Both the position numbers and the translations under genes were made by a program. From NCBI GenBank assembly GCA_020342235.1, contig CP073212.1:1-64000 (forward strand): DNA of 64,000 nt, given 5' to 3'. Positions 30,430 to 41,350 of this stretch are shown in pieces; positions within the stretch are counted from its first letter, which is position 1; each line of letters begins with the position of its first letter. Source of the stretch: Saccharomycopsis phalli (Eukaryota > Ascomycota > Saccharomycetes > Ascoideales > Saccharomycopsidaceae). The notes below the pieces were generated by a model. That model ran no database searches, was not told the DNA's origin, and saw only the letters and a program-made list of their open reading frames with translations.

Positions 30430-33175
30430 ATTCAAGATGTTCTCATCACGCTTTTCCTCCCATTCGTGGTCGTATCAGTTGATCCTACTACATTACGTCG
30501 CTCATCGCTAATGTTCTGCCGTTTATTAATTTCCAAGAATATTGTGCAATGTTGCTCATAGATGAAGATGATGCCTCTCCAACTTTTTCCCAATACTTCA
30601 ACCGTTGGAATGGTGCTCATAGCCATTCCTTCGTGGTTGCACTGGAACTCCACGAACTTCCAAAGACGTCTTCCTTACTAACCAAAGTTGACACTGCCCT
30701 AAAGCGCACGTGCATTTCACTTCTCAAAGGAGAATACCTTTTACTAATTACAGATTCGGGCAGTCAAATTTATCCTTTAAGTATTAATTTAGTTAAGAAG
30801 TAACCACTCACTGTCACCAAGTCTGTTGAACTATCATGTATGTATAACACTGCCTTTGCTGATTATAAAGCTCCACACATTACCACTACTATTTGCCTTA
30901 CGTTGATCAACCCCGATACTGTTTTCCACTTGCTATTTATTGTCACACATAAGGATTATATCCTCATATCCGAGCAAGACTTCAATATCCACCTGCCCCA
31001 TTGGAACCCTTTCTATGATGAAGATCACGCGACCATTGACGCTTCTATTTCCTCTTATCAACTTGATGCTCTGATATTGTCCAAGCGCACTCCGTATGGC
31101 TACAAATTTACGTTGACAGCTCCGATTTCATCTCTTCATCCACACACACGTATCCCTTTGAATCTTGCTCAAAGCGAGGCACTCGAGACCGAACTTGATC
31201 TGCTTCTTACAAAAGTTTTTATCCGCAAAAAGAACCCTACTGAAAGGTACGCTATCCCCTTTTTCGTTTCCAAATCCTGTTCCGATGCACTTCGACTCGT
31301 AATTGACTACCAGCCATTCAACGTTATTACAGAGAAACTCCTCAATATAATCCACAAGTTTTCCAATTTCATGACCGGCGTCCGTGATTCCTTTAATTCC
31401 GCTTTTGATCTCTCTGTTGCGTATTATCACATTCGCCTTCACTTCAGACAGAAGACCTCATGACATTTAAAACATCGTTTGGATTCTTCTGCTTCAAAGT
31501 TATACCCTTTGGCCTTGTAAATGCTCCTGAAATTTTCACTCTGTTTGTCAACACGATTCTTCGCGAACACTCCAGCTTTGTTGGCGTCTACCTTGATGAT
31601 ATCCTCATCTTTAGCAAGAATCGTGAGGAACGCCTTTGCCATCTCCAAGCCGTGTTTCAAACCCTTGCTCGCCATAACATTTGTATTAACTTCCGGAAAT
31701 GACACTTTATACAACAGACTGTTGAATGGGTTGGTCACAAACTCATTACCGAGAGAGGGGAGTCTCTATTCCCCCATCAGACAACACTATTACCAAGATC
31801 CAACGATGATACACCTCATCCAATCGCTAAGAAACTCAACAATTCCTTAGTCATCTTGCTTACTTGTCAGAATTTGTTTCTGATTACCCCGTTGCAACAC
31901 TTCCGTTGACCTATCTCTTGAAGAAAGATTACGGGTTGGTTTGGTTAGACGGATGTCGACAAGCATTTGGCAACCTCATCAATTTGGAACTTCGACACTT
32001 TCAATTACGTTCATTTGACTCCAAAGCCGTTATTAAATTAACCACCGACACTAGCAAGTATGCTATTGGAGCAATGCTTTGGCAATCTATCAACTCTCAA
32101 TGGACCCCTGTTGAATACCCATCGCAAAACTTGACCAATTCCAAGTCAACCAGAGCACTGCTGACAAAGTGTTCTACGCTATCTGTTTCGCTGTGCTCAA
32201 ATTCTCCTATTACCTCAAATTGCACTACGGCTCCATCACTGTTCAAACTGACCACAAGCAGCTTGCCCAAATCTTCCAAATACATAATCCTGCTACCAAG
32301 CATTGCCGATGGCTGCTGAAATTGCTCACTTATCAACCTAACATTGAATTTCTTCCATGTGTTGAGAATGGACTGGCTGATTTCCTCTCCCGCTATGTTT
32401 TCCACACATATACCACTAGGCCAACATCATCACTCCAGACTCGAAAATCATCAAAGAATTCGTCACTAGCTTTCTATTAGATCCTGATTTCTCTGGGCAC
32501 TGCAAGGTAGCACCGGTCACGGACGACCCTTCTCCGTCGGTAAATGATCCTTCCATCGTGCTGCATTATAATGAAAATAAATTGTGCTTACCACATTCAA
32601 CTCTTTAATCGTTCCACAAAGCCTATCACTTTCATGACACCATAAGGCTGTCGTAGTCTAGCATTTTCCTTATGACTTCCATATCTACTGTTCTAGTCAA
32701 TTGATTTTCTCCCCTATTAATATTCTCATCTGGGATGCGTTCAGTTATTCTTAACTTCGAATGTCTGTACCGATGATTTCCCCAACCCATGTGATCTTCA
32801 ACAGACAATTACATTACTTTGAGATATTCAATCTCCTTCGTCTTAGATATTCAATAAGGCATCATGCCATCTCCCGAATGTGCTCTCTTGTGAATAAACC
32901 TGTTCCCAGGGACACTTCAACTGATCCTACCACCCATTGGTCTATGGACTCAAACTTTTCTTGAAATTGCATCCAGATTTCCTGCAAAAAGGATTAACAG
33001 AAAAACAATCGACGCTATTGTCATTTTGGTTGACTGTTTCTCATCCCACTGTCACTTCCACCCAATTAGCAAATCGTTTACCGGTGAGGTGTTCGTCCAT
33101 TTCCTCAGAACACAGTTCTTTCCTTAACACGGTGAGTTCTTATTCCATAGACCCAGGTACCGGTTTGTGAAATAG
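30430..33175 (+). mobile_element. Ty3/gypsy-type LTR retrotransposon fossil (pol)
   Basis: Parts visible in order: a protease-like segment (about 30660-30800), reverse transcriptase (30840-31700, with the YLDDILIFSK active-site box), RNase H (about 31860-32400, with a TDTSKYAIGAMLWQ segment and TDHKQL), and an integrase-like piece (about 32930-33170). No gag and no paired LTRs were recognised. The element is broken in several places. A solo family-1 LTR is inserted at 32649-32855, between the RNase H and integrase parts. Confidence 0.87.
32649..32855 (-). mobile_element. Solo LTR, family 1 (type A), inserted in the gypsy fossil
   Basis: Minus orientation. It starts TGTCGTAGTCTAGCATT and contains the GATGCGTTCAGTTATTCTTAAC block of type-A LTRs. 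The pentamer AAGGC flanks both sides (32644-32648 and 32856-32860), so this is a single insertion with a 5-bp target duplication, later than the gypsy element. Confidence 0.8.
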
Positions 33176-33480
33176 CTAGAATATATTTGCCTGGCTATTC
33201 AAAGAAAATTAAATCGTCACATTTATCACGGCGGGCATAATAAAAGAGGGATTTCACTTTTCGAATCTATTCTTCATGATCCATGCTTTTGGTATAAAGG
33301 TACTGGCCTAGTCAGGTCGATTTCCTTTCTGTTACTTCATTGTCTTGCTCATAACTTGTTTTCTAACTCGACCTTCTGTCACAGAGATAATGGCCGAGTT
33401 AAGTACATTCCCTTTCTGCATAGAGAATGGGTTTTCTTTTTTAAATATAAATAGTCAGCCTTTCTTTGAATAGTCAGGTA
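33160..33480. mobile_element. LTR relic, family 3
   Basis: Contains both the AATAGCTAGAATATATTTG block and, further on, the AATATAAATAGTCAG block that family 3 shares with the copies near 37340-37672 and 53090-53257. It is heavily worn and its orientation is mixed, perhaps two overlapping scraps. Confidence 0.5.
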
Positions 33481-34510
33481 CATATATCGATGCCATAGTT
33501 TGGATATAAGATCCCTGATTACGCAGTTGAGCAAGATCATGTGAGGTTGGTGATATAATTCTGCGTATTAAGTATTATCAAGGGGAGACGTCATTACTGA
33601 CTCGCAAGTTCCAGAAAAAGGTAAGAATGACAGAGACTGGTAACAGCATTGAAGGTGAATGCTCAGGATGTTCTTGGAATAGCTGCAATAGAGAGCGTTT
33701 AGTAATATCGAATTGGCATTTTTCATAACTTGACAATGTAATTAGAAATACCCTTTACTTGTTTTGATTATACCTGCCACGCATGAAAAAAAATAGTTGT
33801 CACTGGTTCCGCTTAATCACATTTAAGCAAATGCATACATATGTACAGTTAGCGGCACGCTTAATGACTTCTTTGTTTTTGATTAGACAATCGGTGCGTG
33901 GTGTAGCAGATTCGAGACCTACGTGATTTCAGGCCTATTTGATTGCATGCCTACTTAATTCCAGGCCCACGTAACATTAGACCCACAAGATTCGGTTCAA
34001 TAGGGTGTGTGGGCCAAATTGTCACTACACACGGGGACATTTCAAAGACATGATTCCAAAGTTTGAATATATGCATATAATTAGTATGTTATTATAACTC
34101 TATTTTTATTTCATAGAATATTCGTGCATTACTAACTATTTTAGTAGTTTAATTATAAAACTAGCCATGTTCTTCTGTTACCTTACCTGTTCCAGAACAC
34201 CTCTTTCCCGATTTGGATAGTCTGGTTTTCTGAAACACCGTGTCTTAGCCACGCAAGTGTAAATGACATAGCAAATGCATATTATAGTGATGGAAGTCTA
34301 GGTATATGGGCTATATAGTGAATGGTGAATCATATATGGCGATGCCACAATCTGGTAATGCAGGGGTGGAAATTCCCTTATGGTGAGGATATACTGTGAT
34401 CATGCTAACAGCATAATATACCAAATAATGTACCTTAGGAACTGCTAGTTTATTTCCACGCATGTCTTAGTCCCTTGGTACATATATAAGACTGTCATAT
34501 AAGCCTCTAG
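33481..34510. other. Intergenic, upstream of the aspartic protease
   Basis: About 1 kb. No gene was recognised. A short run of similar phrases around 33905-33990 (repeats of TACGTGATTTC/CCTACTTAATTCC/CCACGTAACATT type) is a degenerate ~22-bp tandem repeat. A TATATAAG sequence near 34483-34490 may be the TATA of the protease gene. Confidence 0.45.
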
Positions 34511-36394
34511 ATGCTAATGTTGGCATCTCCCATACTAGTGGCGTTGCTCTTTGAGGCTTTGGCAGTTTCTGCTAATGGCGCAAACTACGTGAAATTTCCT
34601 TTTGTTGTCGATAAACGGCATCCAAATGAAGACTTTAAGGTTGATAACTTGGGAGATGCGAGAAATTCCCGATTATCGAAAAGGGACCCCGTCAAATTAT
34701 CAAACTATTTAACGAAAGCTTACAAAGTGGATATCGAGCTAGGAGGCCAGCCGTTTAGCGTTCAATTAGACACAGGGTCAAGTGATTTGTGGGTCTACTC
34801 ATCCAAGAACCCATACTGCAAGAATACTAATAAAAAGCGGGACTTTTTGCCGGCGTTGGATCTGAAAGACGATACTTTAGATGGAGACGATACTTTAGAT
34901 GGAGACAATGAGCAATCTTCGTTTATTTCAGATATTCTGGAGACACTGACATTGTCACTGGACCCTGTATCTTCTTCCACTTTCAGTTCCTCCGATTTCG
35001 CATTCTCATCTGACCAGTCATCTTCCACGTCTTCATCTGACCAATCATCATCCAGTTCCTCTCCTGTTATGTCATCATCCAGTTCCTCTCATGTTATGTC
35101 ATCATCCAGTTCCTCATCTGACCAGTCATCATCCAGTTCCTCTCCTGTTACGTCATCATCCGGTGCACATTTCTCTGCCTCTTCGACCTGGAATTTCCTC
35201 CCAATTAGCAAGTCAGCGCCGCCTGTAACCACGCAACCAGTACCTACTGATATTAAGCCATTCATTGATTGTTCCGCATTAGGGGTATATGATCCTTCAA
35301 AGTCGCCTACATTCAAAAGCCTTAATGAGAATTTCAGCATCAGTTATTTGGATTATACCTTTGCACAAGGCACTGCAGTAACAGATACCCTCCAAATTGG
35401 AAATTTCACCATTCCTGACTTCCAATTCTACTTAGCCGACGCGGGGAACTCTACGGAATTGGTTTTTGGGATTGGATTCTGGTATCGCGAATCGACAGGA
35501 ATCTACGATAATTTCCCGGTAGCACTCTACAAGTCCAAGCAGATCAGTAGGATAGTATACTCGTTGTATCTCAACGACATATACGCTGAATCTGGTGACA
35601 TTCTCTTTGGTGCCATTGACAAGGCAAAGTTTGAGGGTCTGTTAGTATTCTTTCCAATAGTTGGTAAGAACGGTACCTCAGAGGGACCATATACTGATTT
35701 GGGCTTGACTCTCGATAGCATAGATTTGACTATTCCAGATGGTTCCTCGGTTGGGCTCATTGATGCAAGAAAGAATGTGGTTTTTGATAGTGGCACTACG
35801 ATGACACTTCTCCCACGGTACTCATTTGCTCGATTGGGTAGAGGGAATCTTTACTATGACAGCAGCTTTGGGTATTATATTTACAACTGTAACAAGCTCC
35901 AGAACTACACTCTTCTGTTCAACTTCACGGGAACCAAGTTTGACGTGCCGCTTTCGTCTTTTGGCGAACTGTTAAAACAGTTTAGGGGTCTTATGCCAGA
36001 CCAGGTCCCTAAAAATATTGAGAAGTACTGTACTTTAAAAATCGACGTGAATCAAAATGACGAAGTTCTTTTTGGTGACTCTTTTCTTCGAAACTTTTAT
36101 GTGGTTTATGACTTGGAACGCTATCAAATCGGCTTGGCAAAGGCTAAGCCAAACATTACCACGGAAGATATTCAAACAATAACGGGCGATATTCCCGGAA
36201 CTACTATTTCGGTTGATCCAAAGAATATGTTTCAAAGTGATCCTGCTGTCGACGGTACAGACCCTACAGGTCAAGATCTTATATTTCTGACGAACAAGGC
36301 AGTTTTGAATGGAGCGGATTATTTGGTAGCACCAATATTGACGTCTTTGTCGGCCTTTGCTTCGTTGGTAGTTGTACTTTATTTTGTGTTATAG
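34511..36394 (+). CDS. Yapsin/SAP-like GPI-anchored aspartic protease
   Basis: 627 aa with a signal peptide of about 20 residues. The propeptide ends at a Kex2-type site (LSKR, residues 55-58). The first catalytic Asp is D87 in DTGSSDLWV and the second D426 in DSGTTMTLLP. Between residues 113 and 245 lies a long insertion: an acidic part with a tandem DDTLDG, then Ser-rich repeats (SSSSSPVMSS type). Yapsins carry a processed loop at this place. The hydrophobic C-terminus (LVAPILTSLSAFASLVVVLYFVL) fits GPI anchoring. Role by family: cleavage of wall and secreted proteins at basic residues. One in-frame CTG (35639) falls where SAPs have Ser (YSGSL). Confidence 0.92.
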   Translation: MLMLASPILVALLFEALAVSANGANYVKFPFVVDKRHPNEDFKVDNLGDARNSRLSKRDPVKLSNYLTKAYKVDIELGGQPFSVQLDTGSSDLWVYSSKNPYCKNTNKKRDFLPALDLKDDTLDGDDTLDGDNEQSSFISDILETLTLSLDPVSSSTFSSSDFAFSSDQSSSTSSSDQSSSSSSPVMSSSSSSHVMSSSSSSSDQSSSSSSPVTSSSGAHFSASSTWNFLPISKSAPPVTTQPVPTDIKPFIDCSALGVYDPSKSPTFKSLNENFSISYLDYTFAQGTAVTDTLQIGNFTIPDFQFYLADAGNSTELVFGIGFWYRESTGIYDNFPVALYKSKQISRIVYSLYLNDIYAESGDILFGAIDKAKFEGLLVFFPIVGKNGTSEGPYTDLGLTLDSIDLTIPDGSSVGLIDARKNVVFDSGTTMTLLPRYSFARLGRGNLYYDSSFGYYIYNCNKLQNYTLLFNFTGTKFDVPLSSFGELLKQFRGLMPDQVPKNIEKYCTLKIDVNQNDEVLFGDSFLRNFYVVYDLERYQIGLAKAKPNITTEDIQTITGDIPGTTISVDPKNMFQSDPAVDGTDPTGQDLIFLTNKAVLNGADYLVAPILTSLSAFASLVVVLYFVL

Positions 36395-36487
36395 GTTGAC
36401 AAACACCAAATCAAATTACGTCTGCATTATTATGTGTTATAGAAGTAGATTAAAGAACAATTTACGTCATAGATGGTGGATAGAATT

Positions 36488-36829
36488 TGACGTAGTTTAT
36501 AGGAGTACCTTGTTTAGACATAGAATTATAGCGAACTATAAGCTACTTAATTGTTTGTTTTGTTCCTTTAGGATTTGGATAACCAGATTGGGTTTTGCTA
36601 GATAAAGATGTCCAGCTGAATTGGTCTTGTAATCGTTCTGTTTGCAGCAAATGGTCGGCCTTATAGATAACGCCGATCCTCCTAAGAGCCTATTGTCCAC
36701 TAATCATCAGACAATGGTCACCGCTGATCAGTGTACGCGCTACTGTATTCTGTGGCTGAGTCTGGGAAGCTACTCTGGTCTCCTCCTTGAATACTGGACT
36801 TATTCCGTAGTGGTTAGTTAACCATGACA
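36488..36829 (-). mobile_element. LTR, family 2
   Basis: 342 bp, starting TGACGTAGTTTATAGG and ending GTTAACCATGACA. Its sequence is collinear with the minus LTR at 21857-22188 (GGATTTGGATAACC, GCTACTGTATTCTGTGGCTG). It lies about 90 bp downstream of the protease stop codon. Confidence 0.85.
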
Positions 36830-36897
36830 GATTTTAATGTAATCATTTGGATACTGTAAGTAAAATGGACGGAATTGGGAACAGATCGGGTAGTTTG

Positions 36898-37090
36898 TGT
36901 CGTAATTTACCATTTTTCTCAACGGATTCCATATCCTTAATTCACATTGCTCTTCTAGTTATTATTTGTCCTATTCATATTCCTGCAAAAATATACCATC
37001 TAATTAATTAACTTCCTCTTCTTTGTTGGTTTTATTTATGACATCTTGCATTATCGGGATGCATTCAGTTTTCTCCGCTCTTTAGATATT
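36898..37090 (-). mobile_element. LTR relic, family 1
   Basis: Starts TGTCGTAATTTACC and runs through the TTCCATATCC, TGTCCTATTCATATTC and ATGCATTCAGTTTTC blocks that define family 1. The far end fades out near 37090. Confidence 0.7.
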
Positions 37091-37332
37091 TACAATAGTT
37101 TAGATAGGTGTTAAGACTTAGCCCTAGAAAGTTAGGTAATAGTATCAAAATGAGAAAAACATTTATTTGTCATTATGACATTATTATGCATTTCCGAATG
37201 GGCAAAAAATACATAGTTGCATATTCCAGATCAAAAGTAGAGAGCATTTACCAACCCTCCGGCTGTCAAAACAGAAATGAATGTTCCAAATTACACAATT
37301 TATAAATGGCCTCTAAATGCTCTTGTAATAAA

Positions 37333-37673
37333 GAAGATGAAAGGGTTACCTTAAAAAAGTTTATCTACCGTGTGTTTGGTTCATAGGAAATGGTCTAGCC
37401 AGATCCATTTCCTCTACACGGCAACACTACATCCTTTCCAAGACATTCATTCCTTTCTTTGAAACGTTGTTTTCTTTGTTCTTCCATTTCTGTTATGCTT
37501 TTTGACCCAGTCTCCTAGTCAAGGGTAACGGTCCTGCCAAGCCCATTCCCTTAGACCAAAGAATGTGTCTCACTTTTTCCAGATATAAATAGTTAGACTA
37601 TTCCCTGAATAGTCAAGCGAATATATTTTAGCTATTTTACCAACTACGTATCCTAGTTATTATATTACAGCTC
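37333..37673 (+). mobile_element. LTR relic, family 3
   Basis: Contains ACCGTGTGTTTGG, two GGTCTAGCCAG/GGTCCTGCCAAG-type motifs, an AGATATAAATAGTTAGAC promoter-like block, and an end TTTTAGCTATTTTACCAACT...ATATTACAG. It matches 53090-53257. The exact ends are not resolved. Confidence 0.6.
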
Positions 37674-38357
37674 TTATGAAAAAGATTATTGGACATTATA
37701 AATAAGACTATATATATTGTTACCTTTTTGGATTAAGTTGGTATATATATGATTTTCAGTCTCTAGTAACGCCCGTAGTGTTAATTTTACTCAGTTACTA
37801 TGTTGCCCTTTGGAATGAAAACCAGTCTTATGGGTATAAAGTTTAAATTGCTTTATTTGCCACACGTGCTGAAACCCACCGATTTACTTTTTTATGAAAT
37901 TTACTTTACCTGAAGCGCCCAAAAGCTAGATATTATAATTATCCAATTATTGACCAGAAAAGAATAATAACGATGCCGTCTGTGGAACTATGAAGATCTG
38001 AATGCCGCATCCAAAAATAGACTTATGCATCTATTATCCAGTACACCTTCTGTACGGTAATCTGTTTCCAACATTATCATAACCACAATCGCTCTATTAT
38101 TATTCAGTCCAGCCTTTGTTTATTTTATTAATTGGTTTTGTACTCTAGTCTGTTTTAGGTTACTCAATTATTTCTTGGCTTTATCTCCACGAATCCACGG
38201 CTCAATTGGCTTTTATCAATATTCATGCTTGCAGATCTATACTGCAAATCTCGCAGCAAGGGCTAGATATTTAGAGCCCTAGAATTCAAGTCATGGAATT
38301 TCAAGCCCTGGAGTTTAAAACGCTGATATTTCCTACGGTTAGTCTATCTTAATTGAA
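37674..38357. other. Upstream region of the subtilase gene
   Basis: About 680 bp, AT-rich, without a gene. A cluster of related short phrases around 38265-38325 (GAGCCCTAGAATTCAAG, GGAATTTCAAGCCCTGGAG) looks like a small degenerate repeat. Confidence 0.4.
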
Positions 38358-39860
38358 ATGATACTTCAATTATCTCTTAGCAAATGTTCTACAATATTCC
38401 TGAATATTTTAGTCATTCTTCTCTTTATCATGATTCACAATAATGATTCTTTTCCAGCTTGTAAATATGAGTTGCAAACACCAGCTCCAGTTTCTCCAAT
38501 GAAGAAATTTCATAAAGCTGAAGGCAACAATGGTATTCCCTTTTCTTATTTTGTGAAATCAACGGAACCAATATCCACCGAGAAAATGAACAATATCATT
38601 TCAGCGTTGAACAATAATCTGGACAAAAAGTTTGAAAACCCCTGGATTACAAGTTACTCCGAGGAAAGTAGTAACAGCGAATATTTCTCGAACAAGACGG
38701 CAGGAAAAAAGAACAGGCTATTTTACGGATATTTTCATGAGTCCATCGCTGAGAAACTCAGTACCTTATCCGCTGTTCAATATGTGACGCAAGATTTGAA
38801 AAGCGTTGTCTCCAACGGAGTGACTACCATTAAAAATGCACCAAACTATTTGAACAAGATTTCGAATCCTGAAAAGTTCCAGAGCCCCGAAGGTCATTAT
38901 GATTACAAATATTTATCACAAGGTGGTGAAGGTGTAGCAATCTACCTTATAGATGTTGCGACCCGAAAATCATTTTCTAATTATGCTGACAAATTCAAAA
39001 AACTACCAAAGGTACGTTATATTGATCAGGAGGATTACCGACGACCTGTAAAGGAAGCAGAAAGTATGCATGCTATTAATGTCGCCCTTCTTGCTGCTGG
39101 AAAAACTACAGGTGTAGCTCCAGAGGCACAGGTCTACTTGGTTCCTACACTATTTGAAACACCATCAGACTCGCGAGGCATATTCGAAGCAGTTAGATTT
39201 GCCATCAAAGATTATGACATAAAGACATCTCTGGAACTGCCCAAAGGATTAGTAATTAATATTAATATTGCTCCAAGAGGTTCTCCGGTTGATGCACCAA
39301 ACCCTATCCTGCAAATCTTAGACGAGATCAGCCTTGAGAACCCAAATGTTCACTTTGTGGTTTCTGCAGGAAATAGAGCTATGGACGCATGTAAATTACC
39401 TATTTCCAGCTCACAACAAGCAATTGTTGTTGGTTCGGTCAACCAATGGGGAGAACAGTCGGACTTTACTAACTGGGGAAAATGTATCGACTTTATGGCC
39501 ATGGCAGATAATATCGTTGTGAATAATGAATTGATTGAAGGTACTTCGTTCGCAGCACCACAAGTATCTGGTCTTATTGCATACTTGATTTCAACGAACC
39601 CAAATCCATTCAGCTCTTTCGGGAATGGAGACCTTACGTCGCAACAGATGAAGAATGTGCTTAAAAACTTTTCAAATAAACAAAAGATAACTCTGAGAAA
39701 GGGCACTACTGCGCCAATTATTGGGAATGGAATTACACTATATGAAAATGTCAAAACGAGAATAAGATGGCTTAAATATATGGAAGGCACGCTCCCAAAC
39801 TCCCAAGGTTCGAAGTCTAAAGTATATGGCACCATTAAAGGTATATTTTCTAAACAATGA
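38358..39860 (+). CDS. Subtilisin-like serine protease (S8) with I9-type propeptide
   Basis: 500 aa. An N-terminal hydrophobic stretch (residues 5-26) serves as signal or anchor. Residues about 60-150 resemble an I9 inhibitor propeptide (YGYFHESIAEKLSTLSAVQYV). The catalytic triad is D199 (YLIDV), H238 (HAINVALLAAGK) and S397 (GTSFAAPQ), with oxyanion N339 (SAGN). The His box differs from the usual HGTHVAG but keeps the catalytic His and the spacing to GVA. This is the only full-length member of the three copies in the window and the best reference for judging the other two. Likely a secreted or secretory-pathway protease; substrate unknown. Confidence 0.9.
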   Translation: MILQLSLSKCSTIFLNILVILLFIMIHNNDSFPACKYELQTPAPVSPMKKFHKAEGNNGIPFSYFVKSTEPISTEKMNNIISALNNNLDKKFENPWITSYSEESSNSEYFSNKTAGKKNRLFYGYFHESIAEKLSTLSAVQYVTQDLKSVVSNGVTTIKNAPNYLNKISNPEKFQSPEGHYDYKYLSQGGEGVAIYLIDVATRKSFSNYADKFKKLPKVRYIDQEDYRRPVKEAESMHAINVALLAAGKTTGVAPEAQVYLVPTLFETPSDSRGIFEAVRFAIKDYDIKTSLELPKGLVININIAPRGSPVDAPNPILQILDEISLENPNVHFVVSAGNRAMDACKLPISSSQQAIVVGSVNQWGEQSDFTNWGKCIDFMAMADNIVVNNELIEGTSFAAPQVSGLIAYLISTNPNPFSSFGNGDLTSQQMKNVLKNFSNKQKITLRKGTTAPIIGNGITLYENVKTRIRWLKYMEGTLPNSQGSKSKVYGTIKGIFSKQ

Positions 39861-41350
39861 AATATTGAGCTGAAAATAACCTTAGGGCATCCGTGGGATT
39901 TGATGTTAAGATTATTGAATGCGCTTTAAAGCCGATCCATAATTTTTCTTTTTGTATACCATATCTAAGAGTTAAATTATTGAGGACTTACTGTCAAATG
40001 TAGTCAATTTAAAATAAAATATTTCAATTTGTGCAGAAGAAGTATACATACTTCTTTAGATTTATAATTATTGACCAGATTTTGAGATGTGATGATTAAA
40101 TAAAACATTAACTTCTGTGGGACAAGGTACTTATGACTTTGTGACCTAACTTCATTGCTTCCTAGCATCACAGAGTAATAATTCATATGAGGGACTATTC
40201 TTTCACGTAGACTTTATTTAACATGTATCTTTCAAATAAATTTAGTACTAAGATTGTGTATCACAAGGGGTAAGAAATGTTTAACCTTCATCCACATATA
40301 TATTAGTGACAGTGCACATAACCCGGGTACTTTTTGTAGATTTGCTTCTCATACTAAGCAAACCCCGAAGATCCCAACTCGACAATGGCATTAAGAATCA
40401 TATTGAATGCAAAATAATTTATATCAAAGAAATTATTACAATAATATGTTGCCTGTGTACATATAACTGTTTCATATCTCTGATATTAAGGATACTGGTA
40501 TTATAGATATCCAATGATGAGGCTAACTGAAGTTGGAGACAATTGAATGCTTTCCTTTAATATAAATCATGTGGCAAATCCAAAAATTTATATATTTTCT
40601 AATTAGAGATATGGCATGATCCGATAGATATATAAATTTGAAAGAAAATTGCTGGAGAATTAACAAGAGTTGGATCAACTACATTAGTGTGATATGGAAG
40701 CCATAGAGAGAAATGCTAGATCACGATAATAACGAAGTCCTTTAAAATGAATAAAACCTTAGTTCGAGCAAGAAAAATGACTTTATATGGGCTATTCATA
40801 TATTCCAATATTAGTCAAGCGTATGGAATCTCTCTTAGCCCTTGAAATGACCGAATGAGTTTCTTGCTTCATCACATTTGTAATACTTGTCATTTTGAAG
40901 TGTCTGGGTTACTCTAAACAAAATAGCATGCGTGACAAAATATATGATAAGTGGAGCTTGAAATCTATACTGTTGTATTTTATGGATCCCAAAGGGGTGT
41001 ATTGATTGTTTATTTGAGTATACCGAATGTGCGAAGAGTCTAATGTATATATTAGTGGGCAGCACAAGCTTATACCAGTGCTCAGTAATTACTTATTTTA
41101 TGGTCTAGTATTCCTATTAGATAGTATTTTAAGTATAATACTGCGAACGGGTTAACTAAAGCAGTCAATAAGCTACATGTCTCGTTGAGAAGTTTGACAG
41201 TTCAGACAAGTACTACACTACTTTATTCAACAACCTGGTATTATCCTATAACTGCAATTATTAATCTTAAAATAAAGATAATAGCGAAATAGGATATCAA
41301 TAGTGGGATCAAAAATGAGAACAAAAATGAGAACAAAAACTAAGCACTAT
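39861..41350. other. Intergenic with one LTR scrap
   Basis: About 1.5 kb, AT-rich. A family-1 LTR end (GATATGGAAGCCATAGAGAG ... TCACGATA) lies at about 40640-40727. No gene was otherwise recognised. It separates the subtilase (plus) from the lipase (minus), so it holds their 3' ends. Confidence 0.5.
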
